Positions 1 to 7,680 of a DNA stretch of 64,000 nt are shown here, one piece after another. This DNA comes from Aeromonas aquatica (GTDB lineage Bacteria > Pseudomonadota > Gammaproteobacteria > Enterobacterales > Aeromonadaceae). The stretch spans positions 1 through 64,000 of the forward strand of contig NZ_JRGL01000104.1 of the NCBI RefSeq assembly GCF_000764655.1, read 5' to 3'. The first letter of the stretch is position 1; every line of letters starts with the position of its first letter. The position numbers and the translations under genes are program-made. The notes under the pieces were generated by a model. It saw nothing but the letters and a program-made list of their open reading frames with translations, searched no databases and was not told where the DNA came from.

Positions 1-160
1 CATACAAGAGACCCCGTCCTATATGGCACGGGGTCTTTTGTTTTCAGGCATCTCTCTTTTCGTACAAGAGACCCCGTCCGACATGGCGCGGGGTCTTTTG
101 TTTTCAGGCATCTCTCTTTTCATACAAGAGACCCCGTCCGATATGGCGCGGGGTCTTTCG
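1..160 (+). repeat. Three tandem 60-bp units, each with an intrinsic terminator
   Basis: Three head-to-tail copies of a 60-bp unit begin at 1, 61 and 121; the third diverges after about position 160. Each copy has the arm AGACCCCG, a 12-base loop, the arm CGGGGTCT and a T-rich tail (TTTTGTTTT in the first two, TTTCGTTT in the third). The T-rich tail is on the + strand, so the units would stop transcription coming from the left of the window. Reading from the minus strand the hairpins still form, but the tail is poor in T, so they are weaker terminators for the peptide-binding gene that ends at 181. The hairpin positions are 9-39, 69-99 and 129-159. What is seen is the repeat; termination is inferred. 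Confidence 0.85.
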
Positions 161-180
161 TTTGGTGCTGCAAGCAAGGT

Positions 181-2031
181 TCAAGGCTGCTGGTAGCGGG
201 TATCGATCAGGGTGACGGGAGGGAAGCGCTGGCCACTCTTGATGGCCGCTTGCGTCTCCTGTTTCACCTGCTCGTCGATCCAGAACAGGCCGCCAACGCT
301 GTAGCCCGAATTGGTACCATCGAGCGGCCAGTACAGCAGATCGCTCTTGGGGGTCGCCGGGATCTTGGGCAATTTCACCCAGCGCCAAGCGCCGGCCCGG
401 GTGTAGGGCACCTGATAGGCGGGCACGAAGCTGGCGAGCTCATAGAGCCGTTGCTGGATCTGGCGAGACAGCTCGGCCTTCTTGGCAAAGTCGAATGCCT
501 TGTCAAACTGCTCCACCAGGGCGGTGATGGCATCGTCATCGATGTTCATGATGTTGTTGGTCTGGGGCTTGTTGGCATTGACCTTGTGAAAATGCTCCCA
601 ATAGGCGGGATAGCGGCCGGAGCTCCAGCCCATCCAGGCACTCTGGTGCTTCTTCTCCAGCATGGATTTGAAACCGGCGGAGGCATCCATCAGGTTCAGC
701 TCCAGATTGAGGCCCGCCTTCTTCGCCTCTTCCCGCAGCAGGGTCAGGCGCTGGGCATGCTCCTGGGTGGTGTAGGTGATGTTGAGCGAGAGGGGCTGCC
801 CCTTGTCATTTTGCAAGATGCCATCGGGCCCTGTCCTGGTGAAACCCGCCTTGGCGAAATACTCCCGCGCCAGCTTGGGATCGAAGGGCCGCGCCCTGAG
901 TTCGGTGTTGGTGAAGGCGCCCTGGCCGGAGCCATAGCTGTTGAGGCGCTGGTAATCCCCGCGCAGCAGGGTGGCGATCATCTTGTCGATGGCGAGCGCG
1001 TACTGAATGCCGAGCCGCACATTGAGATCGCTGAGCAGGGGATCGGCGGTGTTGAGGTAGAGCCCCATCGGTGACTGCGGCGTCTGGGTATAGAACCAGA
1101 TCCTGTCGATATAGCCCTTGTCGAATTCGGCGGTCTTGCTCTTGTCGTGCCACCAGTTGGGCATGACGAGCGGGAAGGTATCGAGCTCGCCGCGCAGAAA
1201 GTGCTGCCAGGCAATGTTCTGATCCCGCAGCACCTTGATCTCGATCTGATCGGGATTGAAACGGTGCTGGAAGTAGCGCTCCCCATCCCCCCACCAGTCC
1301 TTGACTCTATTGAAGGTCACGGACTTGCCTTTCTTCAGCTCCCCTATCTCATAGGCGCCGGTGACCGGCAGTATCTTCCAGTTGTACTCCTTGACCCAGT
1401 TATCGGTGAGCTTGATGGCATGGCTCGGCTCCGGACTGAAGGGCAAGGATTCCAGCAGATCTTCCCGGCTCTTCTCGGTGCCGCTGGTGATGGACAGCGT
1501 GTGATCGTCGAACTTGGTCACCGCGCTTATCTGGGTGCTGTAGTAGTTGTTGTACCAGGGATCGTTGATCTCCTTGCTGCGCATCATCTTGAGGGTAAAC
1601 AGCCAGTCGTCGGCGGTGACGGGCTGACCGTCCGACCAGCGGGCCTTGGGGTTGATGCGAAAGTAGAGGGTCTTGTTGTCGGTCCCGAACGCCCACTGGT
1701 TCGCCAGCATGGGCATGGGCTTGCCGGTGAGGGGATGGGTGGCGAGCAGCGGCAGGGTGCCCTCCCGGATATAGCCCGCGAAGCCGCCGTTGGAGTCAGG
1801 CCCGTATTTGCGCAAGGTGAGCGGGAAGCTCGACATGAAGTCGTGGAAGGTGCCGCCACGCCGGGCGGCGGGATCGGCGTAGACGGGGTCATTGTCGTTG
1901 CTCTCCCACACAAGATCCGCCGGCAGGGCGGCGCTCCAGCCAAAGGTGCTGAAAAACAGCGGGATCACCAGTGTCGTGAGTCGTACAAGGCGTGGAAACA
2001 GTGAAATGGTTGGTGACGAAGGGTGCAGCAT
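181..2031 (-). CDS. Periplasmic peptide-binding protein of an ABC transporter (YejA type)
   Basis: This is a 616-residue solute-binding protein of the SBP_bac_5 family, which captures oligopeptides in the periplasm for an ABC importer. Residues 1-34 form a signal peptide ending near GWSA-ALPAD. The opening of the mature protein, with a WESNDNDPVYADP stretch and a GGTFHDF strand, is typical of the YejA (microcin C / peptide) branch. The domain core carries the WSDGQPVTADDW motif near residue 135 and ends in the expected aromatic-rich C-terminus. No yejB, yejE or yejF permease or ATPase genes lie beside it, so it may work with a transporter encoded elsewhere. The start is the only one that leaves a clean signal peptide, with GGAGAG just upstream. 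Confidence 0.85.
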   Translation of the reverse strand: MLHPSSPTISLFPRLVRLTTLVIPLFFSTFGWSAALPADLVWESNDNDPVYADPAARRGGTFHDFMSSFPLTLRKYGPDSNGGFAGYIREGTLPLLATHPLTGKPMPMLANQWAFGTDNKTLYFRINPKARWSDGQPVTADDWLFTLKMMRSKEINDPWYNNYYSTQISAVTKFDDHTLSITSGTEKSREDLLESLPFSPEPSHAIKLTDNWVKEYNWKILPVTGAYEIGELKKGKSVTFNRVKDWWGDGERYFQHRFNPDQIEIKVLRDQNIAWQHFLRGELDTFPLVMPNWWHDKSKTAEFDKGYIDRIWFYTQTPQSPMGLYLNTADPLLSDLNVRLGIQYALAIDKMIATLLRGDYQRLNSYGSGQGAFTNTELRARPFDPKLAREYFAKAGFTRTGPDGILQNDKGQPLSLNITYTTQEHAQRLTLLREEAKKAGLNLELNLMDASAGFKSMLEKKHQSAWMGWSSGRYPAYWEHFHKVNANKPQTNNIMNIDDDAITALVEQFDKAFDFAKKAELSRQIQQRLYELASFVPAYQVPYTRAGAWRWVKLPKIPATPKSDLLYWPLDGTNSGYSVGGLFWIDEQVKQETQAAIKSGQRFPPVTLIDTRYQQP

Positions 2032-2135
2032 GTCCTTGCTCTCCTGATGATCGGCGTCCTGCCGGGAAGGATGTCAGGCCCGGGAGGGCCTGTCTCATGA
2101 TGGGAACTTTCCCTCGGTTGGTCAATGCCGCTGCT

Positions 2136-3029
2136 TTAGTGCTCGGCCTGGGGCTTGAACAGCCTCATGCGCCCGCCCAGCACATGCACCACGAAGCCAA
2201 GCAGCACCAGGCCGGAGCCCAGCCACTGCAGGGTGTTGGGATGCTCGTCGAGCAGGAGGGCGGCGGCCACCATGCCGACACAGGGCACTAGAAGGGAGAG
2301 CGGCGCGACCTGGGCCACCGGATAGCGCATCAGCAGGCGTCCCCAGAGCCCGTAGCCGAGCCAGGTGGCGACCAGCGACAGGTAAAGCACGCACAAGAGT
2401 CCCTGCCAGCTGAAGTGCTGCAGGCTGCTGGCGATGCGCTCCGGCCCCTCGAACAGCCAGGAGAGCGCGAGGAACGGCAAGATGGGCACCAGACCACCCC
2501 AGGCGATGAGGCTCGGCAAGCTGGTCTGATAGCGCAGGCCAATCTGGCGGTTGATGACGTTGCCAAGGCCCCAGCAGGCGGCCGCGCACAGGGTCAGCAT
2601 GAAGCCGAGCAGGGTGAGATTGCCCTCACCGTTGGCGGCGATCAGATAGAGGCCGCCTCCCGCCAGCGGCAGCGCCACCCAGTGATGGGTCTGCCAGCGC
2701 TCCCCCAGCCAGATCATGGCGAACAGCAGGGTGAACAGCACCTGGGATTGCAGCACCAGAGAGGCCATGCCCGCCGGCATGCCGAACTTCATGGCGCTGA
2801 ACAGGAAGGCGAACTGCCCAAGGCTGATGGCGCCGCCATAGGCCAGCAGCCAGCGCCAGGGCATGGCGGGCCTGGGCACCAGCAGGATGGCGGGGAACAC
2901 CACCCCGATGAAGCGCAGGGCTCCCAGCAGCAGAGGCGGGATCCCGTCCAGCCCCCACTTGATCACCACGAAATTGAGTCCCCAGCACAGAATGACCAAG
3001 GCGGCCAGACACTTGTCCTTGGCTTGCAT
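2136..3029 (-). CDS. eamA: EamA, O-acetylserine/cysteine exporter (DMT family)
   Basis: This 297-residue inner-membrane exporter has ten predicted membrane helices built as two EamA repeats. It resembles E. coli EamA along its whole length: the opening WGLNFVVIKWGL, the FGMPAGMASLVLQ segment and the late APLSLLVPCVGM and LLLDEH segments are nearly the same. E. coli EamA exports O-acetylserine and cysteine, so the same role is inferred here. The reading frame is open further upstream, but the ATG at 3029 has AAGGA eight bases before it and begins a normal EamA N-terminus (MQAKDKCLAALVILCWGLN), so I chose it. It lies between unrelated genes and looks singly transcribed. Confidence 0.85.
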   Translation of the reverse strand: MQAKDKCLAALVILCWGLNFVVIKWGLDGIPPLLLGALRFIGVVFPAILLVPRPAMPWRWLLAYGGAISLGQFAFLFSAMKFGMPAGMASLVLQSQVLFTLLFAMIWLGERWQTHHWVALPLAGGGLYLIAANGEGNLTLLGFMLTLCAAACWGLGNVINRQIGLRYQTSLPSLIAWGGLVPILPFLALSWLFEGPERIASSLQHFSWQGLLCVLYLSLVATWLGYGLWGRLLMRYPVAQVAPLSLLVPCVGMVAAALLLDEHPNTLQWLGSGLVLLGFVVHVLGGRMRLFKPQAEH

Positions 3030-3184
3030 GATGCGTCCTTGTTGATACGGCAGTTGTGATGCGAAAGGCACTGGCCAAAGGGCGCCGGCGAGTCGACAGA
3101 GACTCGAGCATAACCGCTCAGGGGTGAGGGGTGTCAACCAGATAGCGGCAATGGAAGTGGCAATAGTGCGCCGCCAAGGGCTGG

Positions 3185-3931
3185 TCAGGCGGCGACGCAG
3201 TGCAGGGTCACGCTGCGGGCCGCGAGGGCGCCACGCATGGCGGCGGGCAGGGCATCATCGGTGACCAGCACGCCGATCTGTCCCAGGATGCCCAGCGGGC
3301 TGGGGTGGATGACGCCAAACTTGCTGCTGTCGGTGATGACCACGTTGGTCACCCCCTTGGCCAGCACGCTGTTGACCACGTCGGCTCGCATCATGTCGCG
3401 GCCGGTGAAGCCGACGTCGGGATGAAAGCCATCCACCCCGATGAAGGCCTTGGAGAAGTGCACCTGCTCGATGCACCGCCGGGTGAGCGGTCCCACCACG
3501 CTCTCGCTCTGCTGCTGATAGAGACCGCCGAGCAGCACGACCTGGGCCTGGGTGTCTTTGAGCAGATGGGCGATGAAGCTGCTGATGGTGATGATGGTGA
3601 CGCGTTTGTGCAGGGCCAGGTGGCGGGCCAGCAGGGCATTGGCGCTGCCCCCCTCGATAAACACCGTCTCGCCATCCTCCACCAGCTGGGCGGCCCGCTC
3701 GGCGAGCCGCTCCTTGAGCGGATAGTTGATGTTCATGCGGGCATCGGGATCGTCGCTCTTCAGGACCATGGCAAAGCCGTGCACCCGCTTGAGCAGCCCC
3801 TGTTTCTCCAGCGCGGTGAGATCGCCCCGTACCGTGACCTCGGACACCCCGGTCTGTGCGGCCAGGTCGCTCACGCTCATCTTGTGGGCCTGGTGGACCA
3901 GGGTGAGGATCTGTTGGCGGCGTTGATTCAT
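3185..3931 (-). CDS. yciT: DeoR-family transcriptional regulator (YciT type)
   Basis: This 248-residue protein has an N-terminal DeoR helix-turn-helix (residues 1-55, with GVSEVTVRGDLTALEKQG as the recognition region) and a C-terminal sugar-phosphate-sensing DeoRC domain (about 75-235). The segments FIEGGSANALLARHLA, VGPLTRRCIEQVHFSKAFIG and ITDSSKFG match E. coli YciT closely. YciT has been described as a regulator with effects on osmotic stress and central metabolism; the local target is not known. The frame is open upstream of 3931, but that ATG starts the family's usual MNxRxQxIL N-terminus. It lies next to the ruined glycyl radical enzyme / aldolase locus and could once have regulated it; that is only inference. 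Confidence 0.8.
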   Translation of the reverse strand: MNQRRQQILTLVHQAHKMSVSDLAAQTGVSEVTVRGDLTALEKQGLLKRVHGFAMVLKSDDPDARMNINYPLKERLAERAAQLVEDGETVFIEGGSANALLARHLALHKRVTIITISSFIAHLLKDTQAQVVLLGGLYQQQSESVVGPLTRRCIEQVHFSKAFIGVDGFHPDVGFTGRDMMRADVVNSVLAKGVTNVVITDSSKFGVIHPSPLGILGQIGVLVTDDALPAAMRGALAARSVTLHCVAA

Positions 3932-3955
3932 GGCAAGGGCTCGATGCGAAGGATG

Positions 3956-3983
3956 AAAAAAACATGGCGGCAGGGCCGCCATG
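3956..3983 (-). terminator. Intrinsic terminator below the glycyl radical enzyme relic
   Basis: Read on the minus strand, CATGGCGGC, a CCT loop and GCCGCCATG are followed by seven T residues. It lies directly after a second, shorter copy of the glycyl radical enzyme's 3' end (3994-4059), as if this was the original end of the transcript. Confidence 0.8.
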
Positions 3984-3993
3984 AGGGTTCCCG

Positions 3994-4059
3994 TCAGAGG
4001 CTGTGCTCGATGCGGGCGATGATAGCATCTTGTGCATTCGGCGGTAAGGCGGTGAAAAC
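3994..4059 (-). pseudogene. Relic of a second glycyl radical enzyme 3' end
   Basis: On the minus strand this short stretch reads VFTALPPNAQDAIIARIEHSL followed by a stop. The neighbouring truncated gene ends with FFTALSPDAQDDIIARTEHSL plus seven more residues. The two are the same C-terminal segment in the same orientation, about 80 bp apart, but clearly diverged and of different base composition. The relic is followed at once by the terminator at 3956-3983. It has no start codon of its own. It is read here as the leftover tail of an older copy of the gene. Confidence 0.75.
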
Positions 4060-4077
4060 ACGATAAAATATGCGTGT

Positions 4078-4602
4078 TCACCTGTTACCTACCGCCGCTC
4101 GGAGGCTGTGCTCGGTGCGGGCGATGATGTCGTCCTGGGCATCCGGGGAGAGTGCGGTGAAGAAGGCGGAGTCGCCCGCCACCCGCACCACCAGATCCCG
4201 GTACTTGTCCGGCGGCTTCTTGGCCGCCAGCAGGGTTTCGCGCGAGACAATGTTGTACTGCACGTGCCAACCCTTGTGCACCCCGAAGAAGGTGCGCAGC
4301 AGGCTCATCAGCTTGGCCTGGCCCCGCGGGTTGTCGAGGCTCGCCGGGCTCAGCTTCTGGTTGAGCAGCACGCCGCCGAGGATGGCCCCGATGGGCAGCT
4401 TGCCGAGGGAATTGAACACAGCCGTCGGCTCCAATCTCTCCGAGCCCGAGCCCGAGCCCGGGCTGGTTCCTTCTGCGAGTGGCGTGCGGGCGTGGCGACC
4501 ATCCGGGGTGGCCTGGGTGGCCGCACCGAAGGGCACGTTGGCGGAGATGGAGGAGGTGCCGACGTAGTAGGTGCCGCCGATGTGGCCGCGGTGTGTCGCT
4601 GG
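4078..4602 (-). pseudogene. C-terminal fragment of a glycyl radical enzyme (formate-lyase family)
   Basis: The frame encodes about the last 170 residues of a formate C-acetyltransferase / PflD-like glycyl radical enzyme: YYVGTSSISANVPFGAAT, ATPDGRHARTPLAEG, the long GWHVQYNIVSRETLLAA segment and the C-terminal glycyl-radical loop. Such enzymes are usually about 760-840 residues, so the N-terminal three quarters, with the catalytic cysteine, are missing. The radical loop reads RVAGDSAFF where the family normally has RVxGY; the glycine is present but the tyrosine has become aspartate. Upstream of about 4600 the sequence runs straight into a fragment of an aldolase gene on the other strand. A GAGCCC triplet repeat sits in the middle (about 4437-4460). 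It cannot be functional. Confidence 0.85.
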
Positions 4603-4989
4603 TCCAGGGTCCTGCCGCTGGCGAGGGTCACCACCAACCCGAGCATTGCCGCCGCCGGGGGCTGCCCCTGGCCAGCCTGCTGCTTGCCTTGCGGGAGCTG
4701 CTGGGGCCCAAGGCGCGGCTGTTCGCTCAGGTGATGGCAAAAACGGAGACGGGGATGGTGCGGGAGGCCATGGCCCTGCGCGAGCGGGACCCGGAGCTGG
4801 TGATCAAGATACCGTCTGCGGGGAGTGGCTGGCGGCCTCCTTTAGAACGCCGCGTCAGGCGCTGGATTGCCTGCTGGCGGGCTGCCAGTCTATCACCCTG
4901 CCGCTCTAGCCGAGTCGCTGCCCAACGTGCCGGCAGTGGATGCGGCGCTCGCCAAGTTCGACCAGGATTGGCAGCGGGCCTTCGGTTAA
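4597..4989 (+). pseudogene. Decayed fructose-6-phosphate aldolase (FSA/TalC family)
   Basis: The pieces of an FSA-type transaldolase can be read in order but in three different frames: [12 protein letters not shown] (about 4625-4660), then [28 protein letters not shown] and ELVIKIP (about 4690-4818), then [23 protein letters not shown] ending in TAG at 4907, then AESLPNVPAVDAALAKFDQDW to a TAA at 4987. Intact relatives are about 220 residues. The first 18 or so codons are missing, at least three frameshifts are needed, and about 95 codons between VIKIP and SFRTP, which would hold the catalytic lysine, are deleted. In E. coli an FSA gene (fsaB) and pflD sit in one cluster, so this and the enzyme fragment beside it were probably one locus. 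Confidence 0.85.
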
Positions 4990-5063
4990 GGCCGGGGGAG
5001 GGGACAGGGGAGCTACACTCTGGGGAGGCCCGGCATCCTGGGCCCCTTGGCAGGAGATTCCCC

Positions 5064-5252
5064 ATGAGCGATCACAGTCTGTTGCCCCACGGCGAGGATC
5101 TGCGCCGCGCCGTGCGCTGGCTCGGCGAGCACCACCAGCACGACTTGCGGGCCATCGAGGAGGCCAGCCAGCGTTTTTGCCTGTCCCCCCTGGATGAGGA
5201 ATTTCTCATCCGCTACTGCCGTGAACAGGCGCCGGACGCCCAGAGCCGTTAG
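5064..5252 (+). CDS. Small conserved-looking cytosolic protein, function unknown
   Basis: This 62-residue ORF starts at an ATG seven bases after AGGAG, a good ribosome site. The protein (MSDHSLLPHGEDLRRAVRWL...) is polar, helical, rich in Arg, Glu and His, and has no signal peptide or membrane segment. Its stop codon overlaps the stop of the HD-GYP gene on the other strand by a few bases, so the two genes converge tightly. I do not recognise a named family. The strong start signal and tidy coding pattern make it likely to be real. Confidence 0.7.
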   Translation: MSDHSLLPHGEDLRRAVRWLGEHHQHDLRAIEEASQRFCLSPLDEEFLIRYCREQAPDAQSR

Positions 5253-6445
5253 ACGAAGTTGGCGAGGTTGATGCCAAATTCCTTGGGATCCACCGTGCTT
5301 TCTATACGCTCCTGTACCCCGTTTTTGGCGAGATCCAGCCACTGCACCTCGAGGTAATGACGCTGACCGGTGTGATAGATCACCTTCACCACCGGCTTGA
5401 GGGGCTCCTGGGGGTTGCGCTGCATGACGATGGCCAACCGCTGGTTGGACAGCTGCACCAGGGTGCCGACCGGATAGACCCCCATGCACTTGATGAAGCG
5501 GGTGACCAGCTCCCGATCGAAGTGGTGATCGGCCCCCTTGAGCAAGATCCGGAACGCCTGGGTCGGCTGCATACCTTGCTTGTAGACTCTGTCCGCCGTC
5601 ACGGCGTCGTAGACATCGACGATGCCGCTCATGCGGGTGTAGAGGGAGAGCTGGGCACCCTTCAGCCGACGGGGGTAGCCGCTGCCATCGAGCCGCTCGT
5701 GGTGATTGGCCGCCACCTCCAGCATGATGGGAGTGATACCGGCCGTCGCCAGCAGAATGTCGTGGCTGTGCACCACGTGCAGGCGCATCACGCCAAACTC
5801 CTCGTCAGTCAGCTTGCCCGGTTTGTTGAGCACCTCGTCCGGGGTCATGATCTTGCCCACGTCGTGCAGCAGTCCCCCCAGGGTCAGCTCCTTGAGCACG
5901 CCGTGCTCCAGCCCCAGATAGCGGCCGAAGTTGGCCAAGAGGATGGCCACGTTCATGGAGTGCTCCATCAGGTAGGCGTCCTTGGCCCGGATCCGGGCGA
6001 GGCAGAGCATGGCATCGCCGTGGCTGAACATGGTGTCCACCATCTCCTCGGCAACCGCGGCGAGCGGCGTGATGTCGATGGGTTCCCCCGCCTTGAGCTG
6101 GCGGATGAACTTGCCCTGCAGCGCGCGCGCCTCCTGATACAGACGGCGGATCTTGAGTTCGCGCCCTTCGCCGTTGGCACTGGCGCCGGGACGCTGGGGG
6201 TCGGTGATGGCAGGGGAGGGCTCGGGGGAGAGGGTCTGGTCGATGCTCACCAGCTTGCTGCGGGAGAGATCCACCTGCACGGCGCTGACCCCGCGCCGGA
6301 TCAGGGCCTCGATCTGTTTGGGGTTAGTGACCAGTCCCGTCTGGGCAATTTCCATGGCGCCGCTCTGGCGGGTGATGGCAACCACATACATGCCTGATTG
6401 CAGCTGGTTGACGGGGATGACGGGATGAGGCGTGCTCGACTTCAT
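5249..6445 (-). CDS. HD-GYP domain cyclic di-GMP phosphodiesterase
   Basis: This 398-residue cytoplasmic protein joins an N-terminal DUF3391 domain (about 1-130) to an HD-GYP domain (about 150-330). The metal-binding residues are visible: His162 in EHSMNVA, the HD pair at 194-195 in LLHDVGKI, and the NHHERLDGSGYP block near 252, which contains the GYP signature and predicts activity on cyclic di-GMP. There is no membrane segment or receiver domain. The ATG at 6445 follows GGAAG by four bases and starts MKSSTPHPVIPVNQL, the usual DUF3391 opening; another in-frame ATG at 6460 is possible. Such proteins commonly favour motility over biofilm growth, which would suit the nearby flagellar cluster, although no direct link is visible. 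Confidence 0.9.
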   Translation of the reverse strand: MKSSTPHPVIPVNQLQSGMYVVAITRQSGAMEIAQTGLVTNPKQIEALIRRGVSAVQVDLSRSKLVSIDQTLSPEPSPAITDPQRPGASANGEGRELKIRRLYQEARALQGKFIRQLKAGEPIDITPLAAVAEEMVDTMFSHGDAMLCLARIRAKDAYLMEHSMNVAILLANFGRYLGLEHGVLKELTLGGLLHDVGKIMTPDEVLNKPGKLTDEEFGVMRLHVVHSHDILLATAGITPIMLEVAANHHERLDGSGYPRRLKGAQLSLYTRMSGIVDVYDAVTADRVYKQGMQPTQAFRILLKGADHHFDRELVTRFIKCMGVYPVGTLVQLSNQRLAIVMQRNPQEPLKPVVKVIYHTGQRHYLEVQWLDLAKNGVQERIESTVDPKEFGINLANFV

Positions 6446-6796
6446 ACGGCTTCCTGACATTATTGTGCGTAACGGGCGCGTTATCGAGCAATCTACCACG
6501 ACACTATTGAGTCTGTGCCTATTTGTGTGGTTTTTGCCACCGAAAGCAGCTTGTATCGCTATGTAACATCAAGATTGAGGCATTGGGGGGCGGCTTTCAA
6601 GCACCGTCTTCAGGCTGGTCCCGCTCAAGCCAGTGAATGATGCTGCCGTTCGATCACGGCAGCCGGCCGTGCCACCTCAGACTGGCCATGGCTTGCAGAG
6701 GGGTATCCAGTGACTCCCATCCTTGCTTAGTGCTGGCGTTGTCCGGCCCGGCCGATATAATGACGCCCCTTTATTGATGGACTCCGAGGTTTGTGC
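6446..6796. other. Divergent intergenic region, HD-GYP gene / rsuA
   Basis: This 351-bp stretch separates two divergently transcribed genes and contains no convincing ORF. A perfect TATAAT lies at 6756-6761, 35 bp before rsuA, but without a good -35 at the usual distance. The region near 6650-6670 has a small inverted repeat (GATCACGGCAGCCGGCCGTG). I see nothing else in it. Confidence 0.5.
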
Positions 6797-7489
6797 ATGC
6801 GGCTCGATAAGTTTCTTTGCGATTGCTCCGATTTGACCCGTTCCCAGGCGGGCAAGCTGATCCGTCAGGGTGAGGTGATGGTGGACGGGATCCTGGTCAA
6901 GCAGCCTGCTTTTCACATCAACGAGCAGAGCCAGGTGGAGTTCGATGGTGTCATGCTCACCCTGGATCAGCGCAATCGCTACTTCATGCTGCACAAACCG
7001 GAAGGCTACGTCTGCTCCAACGAGGATCCGGATCACGCCACCGTCTTCCAACTGCTGGATGAACCCGCCATGGGCAAGCTGCACGTGGTGGGCCGGCTCG
7101 ATCTCGACACCACCGGGCTGGTGCTGATCACCGATGACGGCCAGTGGTCCCATCGCATCACCTCGCCAAGGCACGAGTGCGCCAAGACCTATCATGTCTG
7201 GCTGGCCGATCCGGTGAGCGAGGATGCCATCTCGCTGTTTGCCGACGGGGTATTCCTGCGCAACGAGGAAGACAAGACTCGCCCCGCGCAGCTGGAGCTG
7301 CTCGGGGAGTGCGAGGCGCTGCTGACCATTCACGAGGGCAAGTATCATCAGGTGAAGCGGATGTTTGCCGCCATCGGCAACAAGGTGGTGGGGTTGCATC
7401 GGGAACAGATCGGGGAGCTGGTGCTGGATGAGGAACTGGCGCCGGGTGAATATCGCGAACTGACTGACGACGAGATCGCCCTGTTTTAA
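6797..7489 (+). CDS. rsuA: RsuA, 16S rRNA pseudouridine(516) synthase
   Basis: This 230-residue enzyme converts U516 of 16S rRNA to pseudouridine. It has an N-terminal S4 RNA-binding domain (1-60, MRLDKFLCDC...) and an RsuA-type synthase domain. The catalytic aspartate is Asp102 in the GRLDLDTTGL motif. The segments YFMLHKPEGYVCS, DDGQWSHRITSPRHECAKTY and EGKYHQVKRMFAAIGN match E. coli RsuA almost residue for residue, and the length is the same. The ATG at 6797 is preceded by GAGG with seven bases between and starts exactly at the family's MRLDKF; an earlier in-frame TTG at 6791 is not needed. Confidence 0.95.
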   Translation: MRLDKFLCDCSDLTRSQAGKLIRQGEVMVDGILVKQPAFHINEQSQVEFDGVMLTLDQRNRYFMLHKPEGYVCSNEDPDHATVFQLLDEPAMGKLHVVGRLDLDTTGLVLITDDGQWSHRITSPRHECAKTYHVWLADPVSEDAISLFADGVFLRNEEDKTRPAQLELLGECEALLTIHEGKYHQVKRMFAAIGNKVVGLHREQIGELVLDEELAPGEYRELTDDEIALF

Positions 7490-7592
7490 TCACGGGATCC
7501 GGCAACGGATGTCCGATTTCGCCATGATGTTGCCGCGTCCGATCATATCGTTTTGGGGCTAATCGAACCTACAGGGTCAATTGAACTTGCAG

Positions 7593-7675
7593 ATTCGACT
7601 AGCGAAGCGTCTTCGGACGATCCTGAGGATTGGGCGTAGGTTGGTGCTGAGCGAAGCGAAGCCCAACATCAACCC
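7593..7675. repeat. REP-like palindromic repeat
   Basis: Around 7637-7675 the sequence GTAGGTTGGTGCTGAGCGAA and what follows forms an imperfect palindrome (GTTGGTGCT ... AGCCCAAC with GAGCGAAGCGAAG between). This core resembles the short GTAGGTTGGGCT / AGCCCAAC palindromes scattered between genes in many gammaproteobacteria. A related, more degraded copy (CTAGCGAAGCGTC) sits just upstream at 7599-7611. It lies between rsuA and the exporter that ends at 7681, where it could act as a weak terminator. Confidence 0.55.
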
Positions 7676-7680
7676 CCGAC

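Noticed and set aside
1-160. CRISPR-like array at the left edge
   Set aside because: The units are 60-bp tandem repeats in which the parts between hairpins are also repeated; there are no unique spacers and no cas genes.
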